Source: Caballeronia sp. M1242 (lineage in GTDB: Bacteria; Pseudomonadota; Gammaproteobacteria; Burkholderiales; Burkholderiaceae). From it: DNA of 64,000 nucleotides. The stretch covers positions 372,001-436,000 of the forward strand of contig NZ_CP071132.1 in NCBI RefSeq assembly GCF_017220215.1, written 5' to 3'. Position numbers and translations under genes: made by a program. Shown here piece by piece: positions 50,369 to 59,397 of the stretch. Under the pieces are notes generated by a model. The model was not told where the DNA came from. It saw nothing but the letters and a program-made list of their open reading frames with translations, and ran no database searches. Each line of letters starts with the position of its first letter. The first letter of the stretch is position 1.

Positions 50369-51718
50369 CTAATGTGCGGCTGTCGTCTGCGGGGCGGCGT
50401 CGGCCGTGCGGCTGCGCTGCGCGATGAGAATGGCGATGGCGGCGAGCGTCGCGGGAATGGCGAGCATCGCGAGAATGGCGCCGAACTGCCAGCCAAGGCC
50501 GAGCAACGCGCCGCCGAACGCGGAACCGAAGATGCTGCCGAAGCGGCCCATGCCGAGCATCCAGCTCACGCCGGTGGCGCGCGCGACCGTCGGGTAGCGG
50601 CCCGGCGCAAACGCGTTGAGGCCGGTTTGCGCGCCGCTCATGCAGAAGCCCGCGGCAAAGACAAGAACGGCGAGCGAGGACGACAGCGCGCCGATCCAAG
50701 CGAGCCCGAGCACGCACACCGCGCCGCCGAGATAGGCCGCGCTGATGACCGGCGCGGGGCGCACGCGGTCCATGATCCAGCCGACGATGATCGCGCCGAT
50801 GGTGCCGCCGATCTGGAACATGGCCGTGATGTTCGCCGCCGCCGAGACCGTCAGGCCGGCGTCTTTCATCAGCGTCGGCAGCCAGCCGGTGAGCAGATAG
50901 ATCACGAGCAGGCCCATGAAGTAGGTCACCCACAGCGCCGCCGTCAGAAGGCCGTAGCCGTGCGAGAACAGCACGCCGATGGGGCGCTTGGTCGGCAGCG
51001 GCGGCTCAGTCGAAACGAAGGTTTCATCGCCCGCGAAGCGCGCGCCGCACACGCGGCCCAGCACCTTGCCGATCTTTTGCGAGGTCGCGCCGCGCACCGC
51101 CAAGAGGCGCGCCGATTCGGGCAGCAGCCAGATTTGCAGCGGAATCAGCACGAGCGGCAGGCCGCCGCCGAAGATCAGCACGGAACGCCAGCCGTGCGTC
51201 GGAATGAGCCAGCCCGCGACAAAGCCGATCAGCGCCGAGCCGAGATTGAAGCCCGTGAACATGATGGTGATGAGCAGCGCGCGCTTGCGTTGCGGCGCGT
51301 ACTCGGAGAGCAGCGTCGTGGTGTTGGGCATTGCGGCGCCGAGACCGATACCCGTCAGTACGCGCAGCAACGCCATGCTCGTCGGCGAATTGGTGAATGC
51401 CGTGGCGATGGTGAACACGCCGAACAGGAACACCGACGTAATCAGGACTCCTTTTCTTCCGATACGGTCCGACGCCGGCCCGGCGGCTAACGCGCCGATC
51501 ACGAGTCCGATGGGCGCGGCGCTCATGACGAGTCCGAACGCCGGGCGCGAGATGTGCCAGTCCGCGATGATCGACGGCGCGACGAACCCCATGATGGCCA
51601 CGTCCATGCCGTCGGCCGTCACGACGAGAAAGCACAGCGCCACCAGCAGCCACTGGTACGCGGAAATGGGCCGCTCGTCGATGAACGCCTTGATGTCGAT
51701 AGTTCTACCGCTAGTCAT
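50369..51718 (-). CDS. MFS aromatic acid:H+ symporter (AAHS family, GalT/PcaK-like)
   Basis: A 449-residue, twelve-helix major facilitator. AAHS signatures are VTADGMDVAIMGFVAPSI in helix 1 with its essential Asp, DRIGRKGVLI in loop 2-3, and SEYAPQRKRALLIT. It lies between the dioxygenase and the hydratase genes, and therefore most likely imports gallate or a related hydroxybenzoate. GGAG stands seven bases before the ATG. Confidence 0.9.
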   Translation of the reverse strand: MTSGRTIDIKAFIDERPISAYQWLLVALCFLVVTADGMDVAIMGFVAPSIIADWHISRPAFGLVMSAAPIGLVIGALAAGPASDRIGRKGVLITSVFLFGVFTIATAFTNSPTSMALLRVLTGIGLGAAMPNTTTLLSEYAPQRKRALLITIMFTGFNLGSALIGFVAGWLIPTHGWRSVLIFGGGLPLVLIPLQIWLLPESARLLAVRGATSQKIGKVLGRVCGARFAGDETFVSTEPPLPTKRPIGVLFSHGYGLLTAALWVTYFMGLLVIYLLTGWLPTLMKDAGLTVSAAANITAMFQIGGTIGAIIVGWIMDRVRPAPVISAAYLGGAVCVLGLAWIGALSSSLAVLVFAAGFCMSGAQTGLNAFAPGRYPTVARATGVSWMLGMGRFGSIFGSAFGGALLGLGWQFGAILAMLAIPATLAAIAILIAQRSRTADAAPQTTAAH

Positions 51719-51743
51719 GTGATGTCTCCGTGCGTCTATAGTT

Positions 51744-53045
51744 TTATTGCTTGCCCTGCTCCGCCTTGTCCCAGTCGAGCTTGCCGCCGCCCTTGCCCGC
51801 AACCGAATACAGCGCGCCCGGCGCATTGCGCGTCTTCTGGAATTCTTCGAGCGTCTGGCCGCGCATGGCGGCATAGATATGCAGGTTCGACACGCCCGTG
51901 ACGGCGCCGAGCTTTTCGAGCATGAAGAAGATCACGCCGTAATGCAGCAGCGCGCGCCAGTCGCGGCGGCGGATCATGTCGCGTTCTTCTTCGCTGAGAC
52001 CGGCGGCCTCGAAGCTCGCTTCGGGATCTTGCTGAAAGGCTTCGCGATGCGCGGGCTCGACCATGCGATGCAGATAATCGTTGATGCGATACGCGCGCAC
52101 CGCCGTTTCGATGCTGAACGGATACGTGCCTTGCAGCTTCTCCACGTCGGTCAATTCGATCGCCATGCGCTGACGATGCCGCTCGATGATCGCGGGCTTC
52201 GTCTCGCTGTCCTCGCCTTCGTAGATGGCCGTCGCAATGCCGGCCATCGACGGCAAGTAGTAGCTGCGATGCTTGCAGACCACGCTGGACGACAGCGCGC
52301 CGCGCATGGTCAGCCACATGACGACTTCCGCGCCTTCATAGCCGCCCAGTTCCGCGTACTCGGCAATCGTCATCTGCGCGAGTTGTTCGGGATCACGTTC
52401 GAAGAGATCGAGGAAACGCTGGTCCCATTCGGTGTTGTTGAAGCCTGCGCGTTCGCCATGCACCTGATGCGAAAGACCGCCCGTCGCGAGAATCGCGACC
52501 TTGATGTCCTCCGGATAGCTCTCGATGGCGCGGCGCAGCGCCTGACCGAGCTTGTAGAAGCGTCGCGCGCTCGGTATCGGCAATTGCAGCACGCCCATTT
52601 GCAGCGGCACGATCTTCACGGGCCACTCGGGCTTGTGCGGGCACAGCATCGACAGCGGCGAGAAGCAGCCGTGATCGAGCGCCTTGTTCTGGAAGAACGA
52701 CATGTCGAACTCGTCGGTCATCAGGGAGCTGCCGATGTGCGCGGCAAGCGCAGGATGTCCCTTGATCGGCGGAAGATCGCGCGCGCCGCCGCCCTCGTCC
52801 GCGACGTGCCATTCGGGGCCGACGCCCAATGCGAACGCCGAGTAATGATCGAAGAAGAAAGACGTGACGTGATCGTTATAGATGGTCAGGATCACATCGG
52901 GGCGCTTCTCTTCCAGCCACTTCGCGAGCGGCGCGAAGTTTTCGAAGATCGGCGCCCAGACCGGATCGTCGCGCTTGTCCTTGTCGAATGCGAAGCCAAT
53001 GGTGGGCGTGTGCGAGGCGGCGATGCCACCGATGATGCGGGCCAT
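51744..53045 (-). CDS. galA: Gallate dioxygenase (fused LigB-LigA, GalA/DesB-like)
   Basis: A 433-residue extradiol dioxygenase. The LigB-type catalytic domain (1 to about 280) has metal ligands in GGIAASHTPTIGFAFD and IYNDHVTSFFFDHYSAF, and the second-sphere GGLSHQVHGERAGFNN. The last about 130 residues are a LigA-like domain (NDYLHRMVEPAHREAF, RDWRALLHYGVIFFMLEKL). Such fused proteins are gallate dioxygenases, giving 4-oxalomesaconate, rather than two-subunit protocatechuate 4,5-dioxygenase. First gene of the operon galA-transporter-ligJ-ligK-modA-like. Confidence 0.9.
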   Translation of the reverse strand: MARIIGGIAASHTPTIGFAFDKDKRDDPVWAPIFENFAPLAKWLEEKRPDVILTIYNDHVTSFFFDHYSAFALGVGPEWHVADEGGGARDLPPIKGHPALAAHIGSSLMTDEFDMSFFQNKALDHGCFSPLSMLCPHKPEWPVKIVPLQMGVLQLPIPSARRFYKLGQALRRAIESYPEDIKVAILATGGLSHQVHGERAGFNNTEWDQRFLDLFERDPEQLAQMTIAEYAELGGYEGAEVVMWLTMRGALSSSVVCKHRSYYLPSMAGIATAIYEGEDSETKPAIIERHRQRMAIELTDVEKLQGTYPFSIETAVRAYRINDYLHRMVEPAHREAFQQDPEASFEAAGLSEEERDMIRRRDWRALLHYGVIFFMLEKLGAVTGVSNLHIYAAMRGQTLEEFQKTRNAPGALYSVAGKGGGKLDWDKAEQGKQ

Positions 53046-53445
53046 GTCGAAGGTGCTCCGTGAGGTGCCGGGCAATCAGGCGCTCGTGGAATGCACGCGG
53101 CCCGGTATGTTGCGAGAACGTGAGCCGACGATACGGGCCGCACGGCACGCGCGGTACTGCGCGTAAACCATGAGTCGGGGAGAGATGCGACGCAGCGAAG
53201 ATGATGGACGACCGGCCAGCGCGGGCTTGCGGGCGGGGTTTCGACGCCACGGCCCACGCGGCGCGATAAATAAAACCGATGGCCTGACAAAAAGGACGCA
53301 AGGGCACGGCGAACGGCCGGTTGTTCGAGAACCGGACCTTCACCAGTGGTGGCGTTGTGCTGACCACGGGGAGCCGACGTCGAGTGGTCCGTTGTCGTCG
53401 CGAAACGCGAGACATCCGGTCCGCGCCGACCGTGTCAGGAGTGCA
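53046..53445. promoter_or_regulatory. Gallate operon upstream region with inverted repeat
   Basis: A 400-bp gap without a convincing gene. It holds CCGGTT-N7-AACCGG (53317-53322 and 53330-53335), a symmetric site suitable for a LysR- or IclR-type regulator. AT-rich ATAAATAAAA lies near 53265. No regulator gene is next to the operon. Confidence 0.4.
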
Positions 53446-53997
53446 TCAATAGTGAATCGTCAACGGCTCGGGATGTTCCTGTGTAATCACGCAACTGGAG
53501 TCGACCGGCCAGCCCGCAGCCGTGATGGGCGGGTTATAGCGCTGGCATTGCCCGTTGGTGCCCAGCGTATACGACGAGACGGTGAGGAATTGCGAGTTGG
53601 TTTCCGGCGCGACATACACCGTGACGTCCGAGCCTTTCCTCACTGCAAACGCGGGACGCGATGCAGTCGTGCTGGGGATGAGCGGCGCGCCACTGCAATC
53701 GCTCGAATAGAACTGGTTCATGAAATACCATCCCCACGTGAACTCGGTCGCCGAATAGACGATCTTGTTGCCGGTGCCGGAGACTTGTCGCCGCATGATC
53801 GGCACGAACACCGGCGCTCCGTTCACCGACTGGAAGACACCGGCGCTGCCTCCTGCGTATTTCAATGGGCCGACTTCCTTCCCGTTTGCGTCGAAAACGC
53901 GCAGTACGTGCCGATGATGATGGTGGTGTTCGACTTCATCGGCAAACGACGTCATCGCGCCCGAGCACAGCAGCGTCAACAGAATCATTCTGCGCAT
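53446..53997 (-). CDS. Secreted protein of unknown function (paralogue 1)
   Basis: A 183-residue exported protein I do not recognise. The signal peptide (MRRMILLTLLCSGAMTSFA) is followed by EVEHHHHHRHVLRVFD, a natural histidine cluster, then a beta-rich domain: FDANGKEVGPLKYAGG, VNGAPVFVPIMRRQVSG, VYSATEFTWGWYF, SSDCSGAPLIPST, GSDVTVYVAPETNS. Three cysteines follow the signal. ATG at 53997 was chosen because GAGG lies eight bases upstream. The neighbour at 54067 shares all these blocks. Confidence 0.75.
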   Translation of the reverse strand: MRRMILLTLLCSGAMTSFADEVEHHHHHRHVLRVFDANGKEVGPLKYAGGSAGVFQSVNGAPVFVPIMRRQVSGTGNKIVYSATEFTWGWYFMNQFYSSDCSGAPLIPSTTASRPAFAVRKGSDVTVYVAPETNSQFLTVSSYTLGTNGQCQRYNPPITAAGWPVDSSCVITQEHPEPLTIHY

Positions 53998-54066
53998 GGC
54001 ATGCACCTCAAGCCCATAGTCATGGTTCAGTGGGGACGCGCTTGTTGCGAAGTCCCTCGGCTAGCC

Positions 54067-54615
54067 TCACCGCGCGGGCGTGTTGCCGGTCGGAATGCGT
54101 ACGGTGAGCGGCTCGGGATAAGCGCCGGTCAGCGAGAAGGTGCTCTCGGTCGGCCAGCCATATTCCGTGACGGGCGTGCTCGATGCCGCGCACGTAAAGG
54201 TCGGACCCGACCGCACGGACCCGATCACGATCGGAGCGGAGTTGGTAGCAGGCGCGACGTACAACGTGACGTCGTGGCCTAGCCGTATGGTGGTCGATGG
54301 CCGCACGCCTGTCGTCAATGTGATGACCGGTGTGCCGCTGCAGTCCGTCGACGTGAAGTCGGCCACGTTCATGCCCGACCATCTGAATTGCGTCGCCGAA
54401 TAAACGGTCTGCGGACCGCCGTCGCCCGATACGATCACGCGCTCGATGGGCACGAATGCAATCGCGCCATTGACGGTCAGATAAACGCCGGGGCCGCCGT
54501 AATCGTCCAGTGGTCCGACGAATTTGCCTTGCGCGTCGAACACCAAGGGCGTCTCGCCCGCGAACGAAGCCGTCAATTGCAGCAGCAATAAGACCGAAAC
54601 GACGAAAGCACGCAT
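54067..54615 (-). CDS. Secreted protein of unknown function (paralogue 2)
   Basis: A 182-residue exported protein, paralogue of the downstream gene at 53446. Signal peptide MRAFVVSVLLLLQLTASFA, then VFDAQGKFVGPLDDYGGPGVYL, VNGAIAFVPIERVIVSG, VYSATQFRWSGMN, STDCSGTPVITLTT, GHDVTLYVAPATNS and a final YPEPLTVRI. Two cysteines are retained in the conserved positions (DCSG and FTCAAS). It lacks the histidine cluster. GAGG seven bases before ATG. The gap to paralogue 1 is 69 bases, so they are likely one transcript. Confidence 0.75.
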   Translation of the reverse strand: MRAFVVSVLLLLQLTASFAGETPLVFDAQGKFVGPLDDYGGPGVYLTVNGAIAFVPIERVIVSGDGGPQTVYSATQFRWSGMNVADFTSTDCSGTPVITLTTGVRPSTTIRLGHDVTLYVAPATNSAPIVIGSVRSGPTFTCAASSTPVTEYGWPTESTFSLTGAYPEPLTVRIPTGNTPAR

Positions 54616-54715
54616 GTCTCCACCTCTTATGTCAGTTGCGGGCATTGCCGAATGAGCAAGCGATCGGGCAACCGTATGCGTTAGGATAGAACGACTCCGA
54701 CGTATTGCAAAGTAA

Positions 54716-54747
54716 AAGCGTCAGAACGCATAAACAGGCTGACGCTT
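54716..54747. other. Perfect inverted repeat in a gene-free stretch
   Basis: AAGCGTCAG (54716-54724) and CTGACGCTT (54739-54747) form a 9-bp stem with a 14-base loop. On the minus strand it is followed by TTACTTTGC, terminator-like. It lies in a 351-bp gap (54616-54966) otherwise holding only promoters; no transcript that it would end is evident. Confidence 0.35.
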
Positions 54748-54966
54748 CGTCGAGCTGAGATTCTTCGTTTAGCACGGTCGAACTTCTCGATTATTGCTAG
54801 CCGATGTAAGACGGTCGGTGCGCGCTTAGATGACCGAAGGAAGCACATGCGATACTGCTGCGGCGCACGAAGACCGTACGACAAACGCTGGTCTGCTCGT
54901 CCGTAGGGGTATCCGTGGATGCCGGCACCGGAGCACCTATACTGAGCTGAGCAACGGGAGCCAGTC

Positions 54967-55266
54967 ATGAAACAGCTAGTGCTCGTTTTCGCCGCATTGT
55001 GCGTTGCAACGCCGTTCGCTCTGGCGCAGTCGCATCCGAGCCCGGAAACGGATATGCGCGCGCCCCACAACAACCCGAAGCTGATGCCGAACGCGCCGCT
55101 CGGCAGCGAATATCCGTCGCACGGCAACGTGCAAGCAGGCGAGTTGAACCTCAACCCGGCGGACCCTCGCGCACAGATGGTCAACGGCCTGCCCAACAAT
55201 GCGAACGACGGCGGCTATGGCGCGCCGCTCGCCGGCAACAAGGCAAACGTCCCGCCGCGCGACTGA
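54967..55266 (+). CDS. Small exported hypothetical protein
   Basis: A 99-residue protein with a signal peptide (MKQLVLVFAALCVATPFALA). The mature 78 residues are hydrophilic, disordered-looking and rich in Asn, Pro and Gly (HNNPKLMPNAPLGSEYP, LNPADPRAQMVNGLPNNAND). No cysteines in the mature part. GGGAG seven bases before ATG, and a TATACT box at 54938-54943 could be its -10. Converges with the c-di-GMP gene. No family recognised. Confidence 0.7.
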   Translation: MKQLVLVFAALCVATPFALAQSHPSPETDMRAPHNNPKLMPNAPLGSEYPSHGNVQAGELNLNPADPRAQMVNGLPNNANDGGYGAPLAGNKANVPPRD

Positions 55267-55284
55267 GCGTATTCGGTAGCGGCT

Positions 55285-58038
55285 CTACGCAAACGCTTCG
55301 ACGGCCTCATTCCCGGACCTGCTCAGCGCCTGGCGCGCCTGCGCCGCAGGCATCGGACGTCCGGTGAGGAAGCCCTGCACTTCATCGCATTCGTTGTCGG
55401 CGAGGAAGGCGAACTGTTCGATGGTCTCGACGCCCTCGGCAACGACGCTCATTCCCAGCGTATGAGCCATCGCCAGCACCGCCTTGACGATGACCTCATC
55501 GATCGTCGACTTACCGATGCCCTGAACGAACGACAGGTCGAGCTTGATGCAGTCGGGCTTGAACTCCCGAATGTAATTGAGGCTCGAGAAGCCTGTGCCG
55601 AAGTCGTCGATCGCAATCGACACGCCCATTCGTCTGATCGCGTTGAGCGCGACAAGCGCGGCCGGCGTCATCAACACGCTCTCGGTCACTTCGAGTTCGA
55701 TGTTGCGCGGACTGACGCCGATCTTCACAAGCGTCCTCTCCACCGTGCTTGCGAAGTCGGAATGCAGAAACTGCATGGCCGACACGTTGATCGAAACGAC
55801 GATGTCCGGATAATCCCGCGCCCAGTCTTTTGCCTGAAGGCATGCCTGTTCGAATACCCACTCGCCTATCGGCACGATCAGCCCTTTCTCCTCGGCGAGC
55901 GGTATGAAGACAGCGGGGCTGATGAGTCCGCGCTCGCCGTCGAACCATCGCAACAGCGCTTCGAACGCGACCGGTTGGCCAGTCCCCATCGCGACACGCG
56001 GTTGGAAAACCAGCCGCAACGCACCGGTCTGAACGGCACGACCGAGATGCTTCGCGAGCTCGACACGCTCGGCGTCGGCGGTCGCAATCGACTCGTCGTA
56101 GACCACGAGCGCGCTCTGCCGGGAACGCTTCGCGTGATACATCGCTGCATCGGCGTAGCGAATCAGCGTGCTTGCGTCGATCGCGTGATCGGGGAAAACT
56201 GCTACTCCAGCGCTCGCATTCGAAGCGACGCACTCACCGCCCACGCGCAGATTCGCGTTCACCGAAGCATGCAGCGCCTTCGCCCTGCCGATCAGTTCGT
56301 CGACGCGCGAGCGCCCGACAAGCAACGCGACGAACTCATCGCCGGCGAAACGCGCGACCACGTCGTACTCGCCGACGCTGCGCGATAGTCGCCGCGCGAC
56401 CTCCTTGATAACCTCGTCGCCGCACACATGGCCCAGCGAATCGTTGATCTCCTTGAAGTTATCGAGGTCGATAAAGAGGACCGCTATCTGAGCCGTAGAA
56501 GTCGAGGCCGTGCCGAGCATGTCGGCCAGCCGCATATATAAGGCAGATCGATTGAGCAGGCCGGTCAACGGATCGAGGCTTGCCTGCAACTGCAATCGCT
56601 CCTGATCCCTGATACGGTCCGTGATGTCGCTGAACACTGCAACCGTGTGCGTCGTTTTGCCATGCTCATCGAGCACGGGCGAGATCTGACGCTGCGCCCA
56701 GAAGCGCGATCCATCTCGACGGCGTCCCTCGACGACCGTCGCGGCTTTGAGACGATCCGCGGTCGATGACGTGGTATAGAGCAAGGCGGCGTCGTCCATG
56801 CTTCCCGGCAGGACGTCGGCCGCTTCTTCGCCGAGAACGTCCGCAACAGGCAGCCCCGTGAGCCGCTGAAACGCAGGGTTTGCGTAGATGACCTGCACAG
56901 CGTCTTCGGCGGTGGTTTGCAGAAGGACGACGGCATTGTCCGACGCGTCCAGCGCCCGACTGCGAATCCTCAACTCCTGTCTTGCCATTTCGTGCGCGCT
57001 GACGTCGGCTGCCGTAACGAAACACGCTTCATGGCCGGCATAGTTCAGAAGATGGTACGAGACATCGACATGAATGATCTGACCGTCAAGGCGCGTATGC
57101 CTGCGCACGCCGCCCGACCCTGCCGGCGCGCCCGACGCAACGTACATCTCCAGGTCTCGCCGGAACTGCTGTCTATCCTCCGGCGGACGCAGTTCGTCAG
57201 CGGTAATCTGCATCAGCTCGCTGAGATTGCCTCCGTACTGACGCTGTGCCGCAGCGTTCGCGGTCAGCACGCGGCCGGTATGGATGTCGAAGATGAGCAT
57301 TGCGAGCGGATGCTGCTCGAAATATTCGATGAAGCGGTCATGTGCTTCGCGCGCGACGATCTTGGCCGCGCTGCTAGAAAGCGACGCGCGATGCGCGATC
57401 ACGAGTGCATAAGCCAGCAAGATTAAACCCGTGGCGAGTGCCACGGCGAACGTGACCTTCTGCCGGACAAGTTGCGCTTCCGCCGTGAGTTGCATCGTTG
57501 CGAGCTTCGACCTTTGCGCCAGTTGCAGTTCGGAAAGCCCATGCATGATCGACTGAAGCGTCTTGTTGGCCTTTTCCAGTTGCGCCGAATCGACGGTTCG
57601 GCTTGCGCCAGGACCGCGCGCGCTCGTTGCAGCCAAGTCGAGTTGCGATGCCCACAGACTCGTGTCGCTGCGCAGCGTCGATAGCTGATAGAGCGATGCT
57701 TCGTCGTCACCCAGGAAGCGCTGAAGCAGATCGTAAGAGCGCATGGCTTCGACGGCACGCGACACCGGCCAGGCGAGCGATCGAAACCGCGCGCTGCCGA
57801 CGCCGGTAAGAAAGTCCGCGTTCGCGTCGATATGCAGATTGGCGATCAGTTCCAGTTGTGAACTGACCGTGAGCGCTTGTCGCAGCGCGTCTTCCTGTTG
57901 CGATCGCGATCTGGCCGCGAAATAGCACGTCAGCGCAGCGAACGATGCAATTGCAAACAGAAAGATCGCCGCTCCGAAAAGCCGGCCTCTTTTGGAGCCT
58001 CGAAGGCCCCGCACGAACCGCCGCACGTCTTTTTTCAT
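55285..58038 (-). CDS. Membrane PAS-GGDEF-EAL c-di-GMP protein
   Basis: A 917-residue protein. A helix (about 21-41), a periplasmic sensor (about 42-195) and a second helix (about 196-215) are followed by two PAS domains (about 230-350 and 360-475), GGDEF (about 480-650) and EAL (about 660-905). The GGDEF site reads AGDEF (565-569), a variant often still active. The EAL site (693-695) and DDFGTGFSSLNYI are intact. Start ATG at 58038 begins MKKDVRRF; a longer frame lacks support. It shares layout with the protein at 22677 but is not a close copy. Confidence 0.9.
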   Translation of the reverse strand: MKKDVRRFVRGLRGSKRGRLFGAAIFLFAIASFAALTCYFAARSRSQQEDALRQALTVSSQLELIANLHIDANADFLTGVGSARFRSLAWPVSRAVEAMRSYDLLQRFLGDDEASLYQLSTLRSDTSLWASQLDLAATSARGPGASRTVDSAQLEKANKTLQSIMHGLSELQLAQRSKLATMQLTAEAQLVRQKVTFAVALATGLILLAYALVIAHRASLSSSAAKIVAREAHDRFIEYFEQHPLAMLIFDIHTGRVLTANAAAQRQYGGNLSELMQITADELRPPEDRQQFRRDLEMYVASGAPAGSGGVRRHTRLDGQIIHVDVSYHLLNYAGHEACFVTAADVSAHEMARQELRIRSRALDASDNAVVLLQTTAEDAVQVIYANPAFQRLTGLPVADVLGEEAADVLPGSMDDAALLYTTSSTADRLKAATVVEGRRRDGSRFWAQRQISPVLDEHGKTTHTVAVFSDITDRIRDQERLQLQASLDPLTGLLNRSALYMRLADMLGTASTSTAQIAVLFIDLDNFKEINDSLGHVCGDEVIKEVARRLSRSVGEYDVVARFAGDEFVALLVGRSRVDELIGRAKALHASVNANLRVGGECVASNASAGVAVFPDHAIDASTLIRYADAAMYHAKRSRQSALVVYDESIATADAERVELAKHLGRAVQTGALRLVFQPRVAMGTGQPVAFEALLRWFDGERGLISPAVFIPLAEEKGLIVPIGEWVFEQACLQAKDWARDYPDIVVSINVSAMQFLHSDFASTVERTLVKIGVSPRNIELEVTESVLMTPAALVALNAIRRMGVSIAIDDFGTGFSSLNYIREFKPDCIKLDLSFVQGIGKSTIDEVIVKAVLAMAHTLGMSVVAEGVETIEQFAFLADNECDEVQGFLTGRPMPAAQARQALSRSGNEAVEAFA

Positions 58039-58353
58039 TGCCACTTGCCGAACGCCAAATCTTTTGTAGTAGTGCGCGATGCGATGCCTGGAATGCGAAT
58101 GCCGCAACGAATCGCACCTGACTCGGCCGACTGCCGTAGACCACTTAAGGAAAACGGCCTATCTCCGAACACTCTTATCGGCTGCTTATCCGTTTAGTTA
58201 AGTCAGGAGTCGTCCGTTTCGCCAGGCTGCGAAGCGCTAACGAGTAAATCGTGCCGGTCATGCACGCGATCATCGGTAAAACAGGGTTTTCATCAATGCG
58301 CGGCTTCGTTCCTTCCGACGATACTCAGGCACAACCTGTCGTCGGAGCACACC

Positions 58354-58776
58354 ATGTCGCAAACGTTTCTCTCGCATCAGGAAATTTTCGAAAAAAGCAT
58401 CGACCACCTTCTCACGCAAGGGTCGGCTTCGCTGCTGCCGCGCGGAGGCGGTGCTTACCGCGGACGATGCGGGGGTTGTCCCGTCGGCGCGCTGGTGCGG
58501 CCGGGCGACTATCGCACTGCCATGGAAGGCGTGCCCGTTCGCTTCATTCTCGCGGACCCGACGCGGGTTCCGGCTTATATGGATGTGGGCGTCGCCGCGC
58601 TCAGAAAGGCGCTCTTGCGGGCAAGAATCAACGTGTTCTCACCAGAAACGGTCGAACTGTTGAGCTGCTTGCAGAACGTACACGACGTGTTCGGCATCTG
58701 GGAATGGGAGGACCGCCTGCGTTCCATCGCGCGCCAATTCGGCCTCTCGGCCGAGCGCTTGCAGCGCGCCGCCTAG
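58354..58776 (+). CDS. Hypothetical protein, tandem paralogue A
   Basis: A 140-residue soluble protein without known domain name. It starts FLSHQEIFEKSIDHLLTQG, has a cysteine pair in GRCGGCPVGALV and ends in a helical part with IWEWEDRLRSIARQFGLS. The plan (N-terminal helix, short beta part with Cys followed by VGALV, then a helical C-half) matches the next gene. GGAG six bases before ATG. Relatives occur, to my recollection, in bacteria and phages as uncharacterised proteins. Confidence 0.7.
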   Translation: MSQTFLSHQEIFEKSIDHLLTQGSASLLPRGGGAYRGRCGGCPVGALVRPGDYRTAMEGVPVRFILADPTRVPAYMDVGVAALRKALLRARINVFSPETVELLSCLQNVHDVFGIWEWEDRLRSIARQFGLSAERLQRAA

Positions 58777-58795
58777 TGAATCAAGGCAACGCATC

Positions 58796-59176
58796 ATGAA
58801 AGACCTGACGGAAATCTTCGCAAAAGTGCGGTCGCATCTGCTTGCGCAGCAGGCCTTATCCGTGGATGACGACGGAACCTGCCGCCTGCGCGGGCAAGAC
58901 GGCCGCCGATGCGCAATCGGCATCCTGATCGATGACGCGCACTACGGTCATCCGCTGGAAGGCCTCGGAATCAGCTATTACAAGACGGGGCAAGACGGTC
59001 CGCTACTGCGCGCGCTGGCGATGTCCGGTGTCGACGTGTATCGCGCGGAAACGTTAGCGCTACTTCACGACCTCGAAGATTTGCATGATGCGGGCGACGT
59101 CGCAGACTGGCCGCTTCAGCTTTCTGCTGTGGCCAAGCGTCACGCCATAGCGCTGACCGAGGACGCGATGGTTTGA
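58796..59176 (+). CDS. Hypothetical protein, tandem paralogue B
   Basis: A 126-residue soluble protein. LTEIFAKVRSHLLAQQALS corresponds to the N-helix of the preceding gene, RLRGQDGRRCAIGILIDDAHY to its Cys segment, and LHDLEDLHDAGDVADWPLQL to its C-terminal helical part. Nineteen bases separate the two genes, so they form one transcript ending at the hairpin 59182-59209. No function can be assigned. Confidence 0.7.
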   Translation: MKDLTEIFAKVRSHLLAQQALSVDDDGTCRLRGQDGRRCAIGILIDDAHYGHPLEGLGISYYKTGQDGPLLRALAMSGVDVYRAETLALLHDLEDLHDAGDVADWPLQLSAVAKRHAIALTEDAMV

Positions 59177-59181
59177 CGGCG

Positions 59182-59209
59182 CAAGGCGCGGCGAGCAGGC
59201 CGCGCCTTG
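59182..59209 (+). terminator. Hairpin terminator after the tandem hypothetical pair
   Basis: Perfect 11-bp stem (59182-59192 with 59199-59209, GC-rich), six-base loop, five bases after the stop at 59176. The following U-content is modest (TGATGCCTTTGCC), so termination is likely but not certain. Confidence 0.6.
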
Positions 59210-59397
59210 ATGCCTTTGCCTCGGCATCTTCCTAATCGGCGATAGCAGTGACATCAACCCCCAGTTCTGGGAATTCGGCGATCAACAAGAACCCTATAAT
59301 CGCACGATACTACGCACCGCTCTCGATCTGACTGCGCGGCAAGCGTCCCGCTTTATCGCCCGGGCCAGGCAAAGAACATCAAAATCGCGTCGAACGC

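Noticed and set aside
53890..53935. Histidine run in paralogue 1 as a cloning His-tag artefact
   Set aside because: It is interrupted (HHHHHRH), internal to the protein after the signal peptide and uses mixed codons, so it looks natural.
53170..54282. 370-codon plus-strand frame in the galA upstream gap
   Set aside because: Composition is typical of shadow frames, and most of it is antisense to the two secreted-protein genes with clear signal peptides.
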